The notes below the pieces were generated by a model. That model saw only the letters and a program-made list of their open reading frames with translations, made no database searches and was not told where the DNA came from. This document shows positions 23,201 through 33,812 of a stretch of 64,000 nucleotides of DNA, one piece after another. The stretch lies in NCBI GenBank assembly GCA_034620365.1, contig JAQGEQ010000349.1, positions 1-64,000 on the forward strand, read 5' to 3'. Numbering within the stretch: position 1 is the first letter of the stretch; the number at the start of each line of letters is the position of its first letter. The DNA comes from Pegea sp. RAD2-039 (taxonomy: Eukaryota; Chordata; Thaliacea; Salpida; Salpidae). A program made the translations under genes and the position numbers.

Positions 23201-25240
23201 TTGTTTTTTTATATATTTTTTCATAAAAGTATTTTGTTTGCTGAGTATGATTTAATATTGTATTTTCTTTTATTTGTTTATTCAAAAATTTCTTTATTTT
23301 TTTTAACCATTTTAAAATTGTATTAATAATTATTTTTTATGTGATTTTTCATATATAGTATTATTAAATTTATAAATTAAATCTATTAATAGTTGAAATA
23401 TAAAAATGATGTAAAATATTATTTTTATTATTTTCTTAATCTTGCATTTACTTTTAGTTTTTCTATTTTTATTAAATTTTTTACATAAAAAATTAATTTA
23501 AATATTAATATGTTAAACTGATTTTTGAAAGGTTAAAATAAAACTTTTTTTTATGTTATTGTTTGTGAATTTATATATTATATTTTAACATTTATTTTCA
23601 TAAACTTGTATAATATTATAAACATTTAAAAAACTTGTTCATTTTTTTCACTAAAGAATATTTATATTATAAAATTTTGACGTCATCATCATGTGTTTTA
23701 TCATGCTTATAATTATAAAAGAACTTCTTATGACTGATATCTAAATCATATAATTTTAACTTTTATAAAAATTCACTTTTATTTTTTTACAATTTGTAAT
23801 TATGGTTTGACTCTAAGTCTTTTTAATGTCACAACCAACATCTACATTAAAGTCAGCTGGTTTTCCATTTCAGTTAACTTTAATAGTCTTTCTTTTCAAC
23901 TAACTCCAGTAGCATTCAATCCTTTGATGAAAATATAGTTTCTTTTTACTTTTCAGCGTAATCTTTCATGGTTTATAGTCTTTAGTATTTGTTTTATACT
24001 TGATAAATTAACTTTTTAACTTTTATTTCTTGACGTGGTTTTAACATATTTGTAGTAAATATTATTATTTATAATTTTGTTGAATTTAACCATGATTACC
24101 AATTTATACTATTAATATTTTTAATGATTATTATACTTTTAAATTTTATATATTTGATGGTAATAACATTATGTTCTTCTGATTTATAAACTGTATGAAG
24201 CATATTCTATTTTAAGAGTTATATATGAGCCAATTTATTTGTTTATATCTAGTAATGTGAAATAATATCTCAAGTTTATTTTATATAAAAACTATTTCTG
24301 TTTATAGAGTTATATTAATATGAATATTTTTAGTTTTTTTATGATTTAATTTTAAATATTAATTTTGTATTTTGTTTTAATTTTATTAAAATAATTTATT
24401 TTTTTTTACTTTTGGTATTAAACTTGAATTTTTATTTATAATTTTTATTAATAATTAATAAAACAATTTATTTTTATTATTGTATTATAATTTAAAGGTA
24501 ATATACAAATATACATAAAATTTAAGTGTTTTATTGTTATTTATTTTTATAATTTATATTATTATTTCAAATGTTGTAAATAAAATTAATTAAATATGAA
24601 TATTAATTAAAATATCATTATTTTCTAAGCTTTGATAATATTTGGAATTTAAAATGTCTAAAATGGCTTTTTTACTTTTTGGATTTGGGAATGGACTTCT
24701 TAACTGAAGTATCTATTTTTATAAAAATTTATTTTAAACAAATTTTTCAAACTTAAATTTCTTTATTAAAATTTCATAAATCTTTAAGTTAGTTTCATTT
24801 TACCTCTTAGGGAACAACTAAAGATGTGTTAGAAGATTTTCTGGAGTTTCTGTATCACCTTTCTAATCCCTAACGTATGTTTTAAATAATTTTTAGCAAA
24901 AAAAAATAAATTCTATTTATTTAGTTCATTTTTAATTATTAGTTTGTAGATAAAATGATTTAATCATCAAAAAAAAAATGGGAAAAAAAATCTACTTTTA
25001 ATAAATTTTGTGGAATTTTTAAATCCAAATTTTCATAAAATTCCAAAAAAGTAAGTCTCTTTTTATTTCATTCATAAAACTGTTTGATGTAATCACTCAA
25101 GCATGACAATTAAATTCGACAATTTTGTCAACTGTTGATGCAACTTTTTTGGACTTTTACAAATTTGATTTATTTTTAACCAACTTTTTCATCTCCAGAC
25201 CTCATTTGCATATACTTCATGCAAACTTTTAACCATTTTC
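20239..25240. other. 5-kb AT-rich desert
   Basis: No gene found on either strand. The frames are short and low in complexity. Only one TGACGTCA occurs (23680). A dispersed repeat lies at about 21838-22015. An ATGGCTTTTTTA word sits at 24663. A TTTAATATTTAG tract just before 25255 could be a splice acceptor for the RBM25 5' UTR. Confidence 0.6.
21838..22015 (+). repeat. Dispersed repeat related to 38480-38625
   Basis: Blocks ATTATAATAAAATTACG, ATCATTTGTCAACAAAAT and TGTAGTGATGGAGTCGGGAA occur in the same order and similar spacing at about 38490-38620. This is a diverged non-coding dispersed element. Confidence 0.65.
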
Positions 25241-25280
25241 TTTAATATTTAGGTAATTTAGTTAAAAAATAGATCATAAA

Positions 25281-27518
25281 ATGTCATTTCAACCATTACC
25301 AGTAGGAACACAAGTGTACACGACCACTACAGTCCCATCAGGGGCCATTCAGATGGTCAAGGTCGGTCCAGTACCTACCCAAGTCATTGTCCAGCAACCA
25401 GCTTATATACAAGCCCAACCAATCCGTCATATTGTCACACAGCAACTACAAACACCAATCGTTACACAAGCACCACCTCAGCTGGTTTCAAACGAACCAT
25501 CTATTACTGTGTTTGTTGGCAACATCACAGATCGCGCTTCTGATACGCTGATAAGACAGATTCTGATGAAATGTGGGTCAGTGGTCACGTGGAAAAGGGT
25601 GCAAGGAGCTTCTGGCAAACTACAAGCGTTTGGTTTCTGTGAATATCGCGATTGTGAGTCAGCACTTCGCGCCATCGATATTCTTCACGATTACAAATTA
25701 GGAGAAAAGAAGCTGTTAGTGAAAGTTGATGCAAAAACTCAGATTCAAATTGATGATTGGAAGAAGAAACAGAAGAAATTCCAACTGCAAGGTGTTGTAG
25801 AAGCAAAAAACTCACTTGGTAGTCTCTTACTTGAATACACGAATGAATTAAACACTGCGCGAGGCGATGATGACGTCATCGAGACGCTACAAGCGCACAA
25901 TCGCGAACACCCGACTGTTAGAGAGTCGAATAATGTTGAAGAAAATTTGGAACAATTGGATATTGAAGATGAACAAAAGTTGTATATAAGTAAAGAAATT
26001 CGTTCTTTTCGTGAAATTCAACGTCAACAAGACGAGAAACAGCGTCAGGAACGCGAGAAGGAACCCTCATCGCGTCATCGTGACATCACACGCCGTGAAC
26101 GACGTCATAGTAGTCGTTCGAGAAGATCGCCTCGTCGATCACCACTCCGCGGGATTAGACGCAGTCGAAGCCCGCGAAGACCTCGAAGATCCCCGATAAG
26201 ATCAAGAAGTCGAAAAAGAAGTGCTTCATCGAGTCCGATACGGTTGGGTGATTTTGATGACGACACAGATGGTCACGAGAAGCGACGAATGTTGAGAAAG
26301 ATCAAAGAAAAAGAAGCTGCTTATAAAGATCGTTTAAAATCTCATGAAATTCGCGAAAGACGTCGAAAGCGCGATTTCGAAAAGAAGGAAGAACGCGAAC
26401 GACGATTACGGAAGGAAATGGAACGCGAAGCGAAGCGACTTCGAGAATTTCTTGCTGATTATGATGATGAACGATTTGACACAAAATTTTATAGCGGAAG
26501 TGAACTGGCGAAAAGACGCGAAGACCGCGAAATCGAAGCCGCGTTCGATCAGAAAGATCGAAAAAAAGAAATGGAAGAAATCGAGATGCTTCGAAAAAGA
26601 CTTCGAGCTGAAAAGCATCCTGACCCAGAAAACGCGATCCAAAACGCGATTCGCGCTACTGAAGAAATTTGGACGCCGCTAATCGCGCCTGAAACGCCGA
26701 TTGCATCGAAACCGGAAGTTGCTTCGGTGACGTCATCATCATCTGGTGATTCAGCATCAGAAGAATCAGTCGAAGCAGGTGATGACGTCATCGAAGCTGA
26801 AAGCGAAGTGGAAGTGAAAGCGATGACGTCATCATCACCACCGCCACCACCACAACAACCGATGATGTCATTGATTCCCCAGCCTCAACCGATGACGTCA
26901 TCACTTCCAGAACCGGAAGTAGAAACAAAATTTAAACGAATTGAAAATTCCGGAAATTCCCCAAAACAAGAACCGATGGAAGTCGTGAAGACGATGACGT
27001 CATCGCCCACGTCGATCGCACCGTTGACAACTGGTGTAGTGATGACGTCATCACGCCAGAAGCTGACAGTGTCGGATATTTTCAACCAAGATGAAGAAGA
27101 AGACGAAGTGCCGAAGAAAAGACGTTTGGTTCCGCTTGAGTACACAGAAGAAGAAATCGCTGCGGCGACATCTAGTGGCAAGATTGAAGATAAAAAGCGT
27201 CTTCAACGCGAATTGATCGAACGAATCCCGACTGAGAAGTCATCGCTATTTGCCTACGTCATCGATTGGTCGGTAGTTGATGGAAATCTGATGTCATCGC
27301 GAATACAGCCATGGATCTCGAAGAAGATTATCGAATATATTGGTGAAGAAGAAGCGACTCTCGTCGAATTCATCTGCAGCAAAATAATGACAAAAAGTGA
27401 TCCTGAAAAAATCCATGAAGATATCTCAATGGTTCTTGATGATGAAGCTGAAGTATTTGTGATGAAATTATGGAGATTGTTGATATATGAAATTGAAGCT
27501 AAAAAAGCTGGTTTCTGA
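25281..27518 (+). CDS. RBM25: RNA-binding protein RBM25-like (RRM + PWI)
   Basis: Intronless, 745 residues, somewhat shorter than vertebrate RBM25 (about 840). The Gln/Pro/Val-rich N-terminus precedes an RRM at about residues 75-150 with TVFVGNI and AFGFCEYRD as RNP2 and RNP1. A linker, an Arg/Glu/Asp and Arg/Ser-rich central region (about 240-450) and an acidic low-complexity stretch follow. The C-terminal PWI domain (about 645-745) contains the PWI-type segment IQPWISKKIIEYIGEE. The family acts in nuclear pre-mRNA splicing and alternative splice-site choice through U1 snRNP contacts. The order and spacing of the domains make the assignment firm. TGACGTCA sites are translated as MTSS or DDVI, concentrated in the disordered region 480-600. 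UBE3C follows on the same strand 608 nt downstream. Confidence 0.94.
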   Translation: MSFQPLPVGTQVYTTTTVPSGAIQMVKVGPVPTQVIVQQPAYIQAQPIRHIVTQQLQTPIVTQAPPQLVSNEPSITVFVGNITDRASDTLIRQILMKCGSVVTWKRVQGASGKLQAFGFCEYRDCESALRAIDILHDYKLGEKKLLVKVDAKTQIQIDDWKKKQKKFQLQGVVEAKNSLGSLLLEYTNELNTARGDDDVIETLQAHNREHPTVRESNNVEENLEQLDIEDEQKLYISKEIRSFREIQRQQDEKQRQEREKEPSSRHRDITRRERRHSSRSRRSPRRSPLRGIRRSRSPRRPRRSPIRSRSRKRSASSSPIRLGDFDDDTDGHEKRRMLRKIKEKEAAYKDRLKSHEIRERRRKRDFEKKEERERRLRKEMEREAKRLREFLADYDDERFDTKFYSGSELAKRREDREIEAAFDQKDRKKEMEEIEMLRKRLRAEKHPDPENAIQNAIRATEEIWTPLIAPETPIASKPEVASVTSSSSGDSASEESVEAGDDVIEAESEVEVKAMTSSSPPPPPQQPMMSLIPQPQPMTSSLPEPEVETKFKRIENSGNSPKQEPMEVVKTMTSSPTSIAPLTTGVVMTSSRQKLTVSDIFNQDEEEDEVPKKRRLVPLEYTEEEIAAATSSGKIEDKKRLQRELIERIPTEKSSLFAYVIDWSVVDGNLMSSRIQPWISKKIIEYIGEEEATLVEFICSKIMTKSDPEKIHEDISMVLDDEAEVFVMKLWRLLIYEIEAKKAGF

Positions 27519-27661
27519 TTGGCTTAAGGAAGTTTCTAGAAACTTCGTGAAAATTCAAATTTTCGATAATTTGAAATTTTACAAAAAAACTTTTTGTTTC
27601 GGAAAATTTTGTAGTTTTTCTTTTCGTTTAAATTTAGAATTTCATTCAATTACTGGTTTTA

Positions 27662-27974
27662 GTTGGTTGCTGGTGGCAACTGGTTAGTCGCTAATTGGTT
27701 GGTTGCTGGTGGCAACTGGTTAGTCGCTAATTGGTTGGTTGCTGGTGGCAACTGGTTAGTCGCTGATTAGTTGGTTGCTGGTGGCAACTGGTTAGTCGCT
27801 AATTGGTTGGTTGCTGGTGGCAACTGGTTAATCGCTAATTGGTTAGTTGCTGGTGGCAACTGGTTAATGGCTGATTGGTTGGTTGCTAGTAGCAACTGGT
27901 TAATGGCTGATTGGTTGGTTGCTGGTGGCAACTGGTTAATGGCTGATTGGTTGGTTGCTAGTAGCAACTGGTTA
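27662..27974. repeat. 36-bp array of X-box-like motifs
   Basis: About nine copies of a 36-bp unit containing GGTTGCTGGTGGCAACTGG or the more palindromic GGTTGCTAGTAGCAACTGG, then GTTAATGGCTGATTG or GTTAGTCGCTAATTG. It lies between RBM25 and UBE3C, probably in the RBM25 3' UTR or the UBE3C promoter. Confidence 0.95.
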
Positions 27975-28125
27975 TTTAAACTGTACATTTCAATGACGAG
28001 TAACCCAATGATGTCAACGCTATCATGACGTCATCGCTATCAAATTGAATAAAATAAAATATTTCATTTTTAGGTTTAGAAACTTTTTTGTTTGTTTTTT
28101 TGTTTTTTCGTCACTCGATGACGCG

Positions 28126-31100
28126 ATGTTTGAAGGAGAATTCAGAACTAAGCCTCGCGTGTCGCTAGGTGGCAGAAAAGAGCGATTTAATCGAAACACT
28201 TTATTGGCAGATGCCCAAACAAAACGACAACAGCGGCAGGTGAGTGATGACGTCATCGCCATCGCTGTTTCATGACGTCATGTTGTTTATAGAATGTCAA
28301 AAAGCAAGCAGCAAGCATTGTAAAGTTACAATCATTAGTTCGCGCGTTTCTGTCGCGATTACATCACAAACGACGTCATCGATTAGAATTTGATGAAGTT
28401 ATGACGTCATGGAAAACTTGTGGTGATTGTGACGTCATCCATTCGATGAGATCAATTTCAGATTTTTATGAATCTCCAAAAGATGAAAATCGATTGGTAA
28501 AAAAAATCCCCCAAAAAAAATCCCCCCAAAAAAAATCCCCCAAAAAAATCCCTAAATTTGAAAACCTAAATTTTTAATTTTCAGAAATTGTTTTGTCAAC
28601 TTCTAGTCACTAACAAGTCTCAGCTACCAAAACCATCTACATATCTACGCGCGCGTTTCCTTTCCATTTGCTGCTGGTTAGTATGACGTCATCATCTACA
28701 TATCAAATCTTTGATGATGTCATTAATTTGCTCAGTCAGCTGAACAAGCTTCCACAAGATTCGATTTGTTTAAAAATGATTGAATCTTTCATCGATCATG
28801 ACGTCATCAGCAAATCTTCAAGTGATGATGACGTCATCACTCAACAATCACTTTTCTGGCGTCATCTTTGCACCAACCGTGAGTAATTACTTTACTACTG
28901 ATGACGTCATCACATTTGATATGAAACAGATTTCTTTGAAAGTTTGATGACGTCATTCCAATATCGCGTTCCGCCGACGATTGAATTTAACCCGATGATG
29001 ACATCACAAAGTCCTCAGCATCTACTTGCGCAATCGCTGTGTGACGTCATCATGAAGCCATTGCACTTTGCTGACGTCATCAGCAATTCGACAACTAGTG
29101 ACGTCATCATTCATCATTTCATAGCTATTGTGCTTAACCAAGCATTATGTGATGACGTCATCATCAACTTTTTACTTCCCTATCTTTCGATGACGTCACA
29201 TTTTCCTTTAATAACAATCGTCAAGTATATTTCTCGTCACATGGCAACTGATGACGTCATCAATTCATTACGTCATCTGCATTCATTCTTCATTATAACT
29301 GAACCTAATCTAAGTAAGTGGCATCATTGATGACGTCATCTCAAGTAGCATCATTGATGACGTCATCATCATTTTTTCAGAACAATTTTCGAAAAGTGCA
29401 GAAGATACGAAATTGTTTCTCGAAGTTCTTCAACATCTTCTTCAAACGTTGATGACGTTGCAATCAACAAATGATGCCGATGACGTCATGTCGTCATCTA
29501 GTAACGAAAGTCTGGGTGAAATTATCGATTCTAACGATGACGTCACACCAATACTCAAATTACTTTTGAAAATTATCAACTGTGATGTATTTATCAATGA
29601 CGTCATCAAACCTTATATGTTTGACGAAGCGGTGACGTCATTAATCGCAGATTTAGTGATTCAGCTAAATTCAAAACTCAATATTGAAGTTGACTCGTGC
29701 AGGTGATGACGTCATCACGTCTTTTTATCTCGTTGCTAATTTGCATAATTTCGCAGATTTCTTTTTGAACTTTCATACTCTTCAAAATTTCTTCAACATC
29801 TTTGGATGTTGATTGGACAATTACGCGGTGATGACGTCATCAAGTCGTCACATTTAATCGCGTTTTTATCACTTTTTTCATTCAATCTTCTTTCACTTCA
29901 TGATGTCGATTTCTACGCTACACGTAAGTTGATGACGTCATCATCATTTCATAATCCACTTTTAATGATGTAGGAGGTGATGACGTCACTACTAAAAGCA
30001 AGTTCGAACTCGCTGATGACGTCATCGACATCGTCACTAAGCTACGCGCCATTTGTCAACATTTAATCGAGAAAATGATGACGTCATCATTTGTACTTCA
30101 AATAGCTCCTAGAATAAGGTAATGACGTCATCATCTCTTCTCGTAATGACGTCATCATCAACAGCGCTATATGGAAGAATGTTGCTACTGGCAACGGATC
30201 GATTGAAAGCTTTGCTGACGTCATTAAAGTTCGCGATCAAGTTGAAGTTAAAACTTTTAAGGTCAGTGACGTCATCATTTATTGTTGATGACGTCATCTA
30301 ATTGCTTCACAGCATTGTTCGCGACTTTTGAATCAATTACATATTCGACACACGCGACAAAACTTCGTTGATGACGTAGTTTGGACCAGTGACGTCACAA
30401 CTGATTATTCGAACCTGATACGACGACTGATGACGTCATCGTTTTACTTGAATACACACGAAGCTCGTAATTTGTTGCTACTAGCAACAATACCATTTTC
30501 AGTTCCATTTGTGACTCGTGTTTCGATTTTTCGAACTTGGGTTGATTCGAATCAAGATATTGGATGGACGAATCTCACTATAAAATGTCGTCGCGATTTT
30601 TTATACGAAGACGCTTTTAATGATCTTTCCATCGAAAACGGTAAAAAAATATTCATTTTTCAACAATATCATTTTTTCATCGATTTTTTTTTAGCGCCAA
30701 ATTTACGTATGCGGTTAAATGTTCAATTTACTAATCGCGCTGGTGCTGACGAAGCGGGTTCTGGTGCTGGTGTCAATCGCGCTTTTCTACAAGATCTCGT
30801 CAAAACTGCATTTGATCCAAGTCGCGGTCTTTTTAAATCAACTACGTCATCATTTCTATATCCAAATCCACACGCCAATGACGTCATTCCTAAATCACGT
30901 GACCATTTCTACTTTTTGGGTAGATTACTCGGCAAGGTAATTTCAAACCGATGACGTCACTAACCCATGTTTTTGATGACGTCACTAACCCATGTTTTTG
31001 ATGACGTCACTAACACATGTTTTTGATGACGTAGGTGATATACGAAGGAATGCTGGTAGAATTGCCTCTTGCTGGTTTCTTTCTTTGTAAGCTCTTATTA

Positions 31101-32065
31101 CGTCATCAACGCGGTGACGTCGATATCAACTATCTTCGATCGCTTGATGCTGATTACTACAAGTTTGTACACCAAGTTGATGACGTCACTATTTAGTTAT
31201 TTCGATGACGTCATAGAAATTTGATGTATCTACGATCCTGTGATGACGTCAGTGGCCTTCATATCAACTTCGTCGTCACGGAACAAGTTTTGGGCGAAAC
31301 GCGATTCGTCGAGTTGTTCGAAGGCGGTAGTCAAGTTGCTGTTACCAACCAAAACTTCCATCGGTTCGTTGATGACGTCATCAACGTACTTTCGATATGA
31401 CGTCATCGATTTCTTTGACAGATATTTGCATTTGGTTTCTGATTACAAATTAAATAAACAATTAGCGATGGCAAGTGACGCGTTTCGCGATGGACTTCAA
31501 AACGTCGTTCCGCTTGGCTGGTTACGTTTGTTTGATGCAAATGAACTTCAAACGTTGATTTGTGGCGCGCAAATTTTAATCGATGTTGATGATTTGAAAG
31601 CTAATACTGTTTATACAGGTTGGTGATGACGTCATTGTAGTTGTGACGTCATCGTGTTTGTCATTGACAGGTGGTTATAGTGAAGTACATCCAGTTATTG
31701 AGATGTTTTGGGAAATGCTGAAAGAATGGAGTGAAGATTTGAAGAAACAATTTCTTCTTTTCGTATCAAGTTGCTCGAGGCCACCATTATTAGGCTTTAA
31801 AGTAAGATCGGAAAATATTTTAAATTTAGCGAGAATTTAAAACTAATTTATCCGCTGATTTTTAATTTATTTCACCCTAACCGCCATTTTGTTTCAGGAC
31901 TTTGTTCCTAAGTTCTGTATCCATAATGGTGGAACAGCTGATCGATTACCAACCGCTGCAACTTGTCTCAATCTTCTACGCCTTCCCGCTTATGATGACG
32001 TCACAGTAATGAACGAAAAACTTCTTTATTCAATTCAAAGTCAAAGTGGTTTTGAATTGACGTGA
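28126..32065 (+). CDS. UBE3C: HECT E3 ubiquitin ligase UBE3C
   Basis: Sixteen exons, all phases compatible: 28126-28239, 28293-28496, 28585-28676, 28736-28878, 28930-29313, 29381-29702, 29757-29923, 29974-30118, 30165-30261, 30313-30640, 30695-30936, 31035-31162, 31217-31363, 31422-31618, 31671-31801, 31898-32065. The sum is 3009 nt, 1002 residues (human about 1083). The N-terminus MFEGEFRTKPRVSLGG and the following IQ-like helix are UBE3C hallmarks. The HECT domain runs from about residue 640 to the end and includes LYEDAF, YFLGRLLGK, SCSRPPLLGFK and the active-site cysteine in PTAATCLNLL. The family adds and extends ubiquitin chains on proteasome-bound substrates. Almost every intron is 45-100 nt and carries at least one TGACGTCA, and exons are also dense in it (ADDVM, CDVII, MTSS). 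Confidence 0.97.
28497..28560 (-). other. Potential G-quadruplex in a UBE3C intron
   Basis: The plus strand has four C-runs separated by A7-A8 (ATCCCCC repeated). The minus strand therefore has four G-runs of 3-6 with loops of about 8-9 nt. The long loops make folding uncertain. Confidence 0.4.
30950..31034. repeat. Three 24-bp CRE repeats in a UBE3C intron
   Basis: GATGACGTCACTAACCCATG plus four T is repeated three times (CRE at 30952, 30975, 31000) and ends with a partial copy whose GATGACGTAG supplies the splice acceptor of exon 12. Confidence 0.95.
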
Positions 32066-32067
32066 TG

Positions 32068-32498
32068 TCTGATGACGTCACTTGTTACTGGGTAGCAGCT
32101 TCTGATGACGTCATTTGTTACTTGGTAGCAGCTTCTGATGACGTCATTTGTTACTTGGTAACAGCTTCTGATGACGTCACTTGTTACTTAGTAACAGCTT
32201 CTGATGACGTCATCTGTCGCTTGGTAACAGCATCTGATGGTGTCACTTGTTGCTGGGTAGCAGCATCTGATGACGTCATTTGTTACTTGGTAACAGCTTC
32301 TGATGGTGTCACTTGTTACTTGGTAACAGCATCTGATGACGTCACTTGTTGCTGGGTAGCAGCATCTGATGACGTCACTTGTTGCTTGGTAACAGCTTCT
32401 GATGGTGTCTCTTGTTGCTGGGTAGCAGCATCTGATGACGTCACTTGTCGCTTGGTAGCAGCATCTGATGACGTCATTGGTCGCTTGGTAACAACTTA
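32068..32498. repeat. 33-bp array alternating CRE and X-box-like motif
   Basis: Thirteen 33-bp units combine TCTGATGACGTCA (sometimes TGATGGTGTC) with TTGTTACTTGGTAACAGC or TTGTTGCTGGGTAGCAGC. The array begins three bases after the UBE3C stop codon and precedes an AATAAA at about 32625, so it should be transcribed as UBE3C 3' UTR. Confidence 0.96.
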
Positions 32499-32624
32499 AA
32501 CGAATCATCTTTTCTTTCAATTTTATCAATATTGAAAACTTTCAAATCTTAAAACATTTTTGTTAAAATTTTGTGACGTCATACTGTTAGTAACTTGATG
32601 ACGTAATCGTTTTATCGATTTGTT

Positions 32625-32632
32625 CAATAAAA
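32625..32632 (+). terminator. Probable UBE3C polyadenylation signal
   Basis: TTCAATAAAATTT lies about 560 nt after the UBE3C stop, just beyond the last TGACGTCA sites of the gene island (32574; TGACGTAA near 32596). Confidence 0.4.
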
Positions 32633-32718
32633 TTTCTATATGCATTTATATAAATGATGGTTGTTTAAACACCAACATTCTATAAGTACTCATGGTAGGT
32701 TTGTACAGCTGTCCTAAC

Positions 32719-33812
32719 GTGTGGTCCACACCAGTGACTAGTGGTCCACACTTGTGACTAGTGGTCCACACCAGTGACTAGTGGTCCACATTTGTGACTA
32801 GTGGTCCACACTTGTAACTACTGGTCGACACCAGTGACTAGTGGTCCACACTTGTAACTACTAGTCCACCCCAGTGAATAGTAGTCCACACTTGTGACTA
32901 GTGGTCCACACCAGTGACTAGTGGTCCACACTTGTGACTAGTGGTCCCCACCAGTGACTAGTGGTCCACATTTGTGACTAGTGGTCCACACCTTATGACT
33001 AGTGGTACACCCTTGTGACTAGTGGTCCACACTTGTAACTACTGGTCGACACCAGTGACTAGTGGTCCACACTTGTAACTACTAGTCCACACCAGTGAAT
33101 AGTGGTCCACACTTGTGACTAGTGGTCCACCCCAGTGAATAGTAGTCCACACTTGTGACTAGTGGTCCACACTTGTGACTACTGGTCCACACCAGTGACT
33201 AGTGGTCCACACCAGTGACTAGTGGTCCACACTTGTGACTAGTGGTCCCCACCAGTGACTAGTGGTCCACACCAGTGACTAGTGGTCCACACTTGTGACT
33301 AGTGGTCCCCACCAGTGACTAGTGGTCCACATTTGTGACTAGTGGTCCACACTTGTAACTACTGGTCGACACCAGTGACTAGTGGTCCACACTTGTAACT
33401 ACTAGTCCACACCAGTGAATAGTGGTCCACACTTGTGACTAGTGGTCCACCCCAGTGAATAGTGGTCCACACTTGTGACTAGTGGTCCACACTTGTGACT
33501 ACTGGTCCACACCAGTGACTAGTGGTCCACACCAGTGACTAGTGGTCCACACTTGTGACTAGTGGTCCCCACCAGTGACTAGTGGTCCACACTTGTGACT
33601 ACTGGTCCACACCAGTGACTAGTGGTCCACACCAGTGACTAGTGGTCCACACTTGTGACTAGTGGTCCCCACCAGTGACTAGTGGTCCACATTTGTGACT
33701 AGTGATCCACACCAGTGACTAGTGGTACACCCTTGTGACTAGTGGTCCACACCTTATGACTAGTGGTACACCCTTGTGACTAGTGGTCCACACTTGTGAC
33801 TAGTGGTCCACA
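32719..33812. repeat. 20-bp array with SpeI-like palindromes
   Basis: About 55 copies of a 20-bp unit, two alternating types: AGTGGTCCACACCAGTGACT and AGTGGTCCACACTTGTGACT. Junctions create ACTAGT. TGGTCCACA and its variants are near-palindromic (TGGACCA-like). Block duplications are visible, for example TTACTACTGGTCGACACCAG groups recurring. Confidence 0.96.

Noticed and set aside
32062..32529. 145-codon plus frame (SDDVTCYLVTA) and 113-codon minus frame after UBE3C
   Set aside because: The 33-bp array is a multiple of three and lies after the UBE3C stop; non-repeat flanks show no exon signals.
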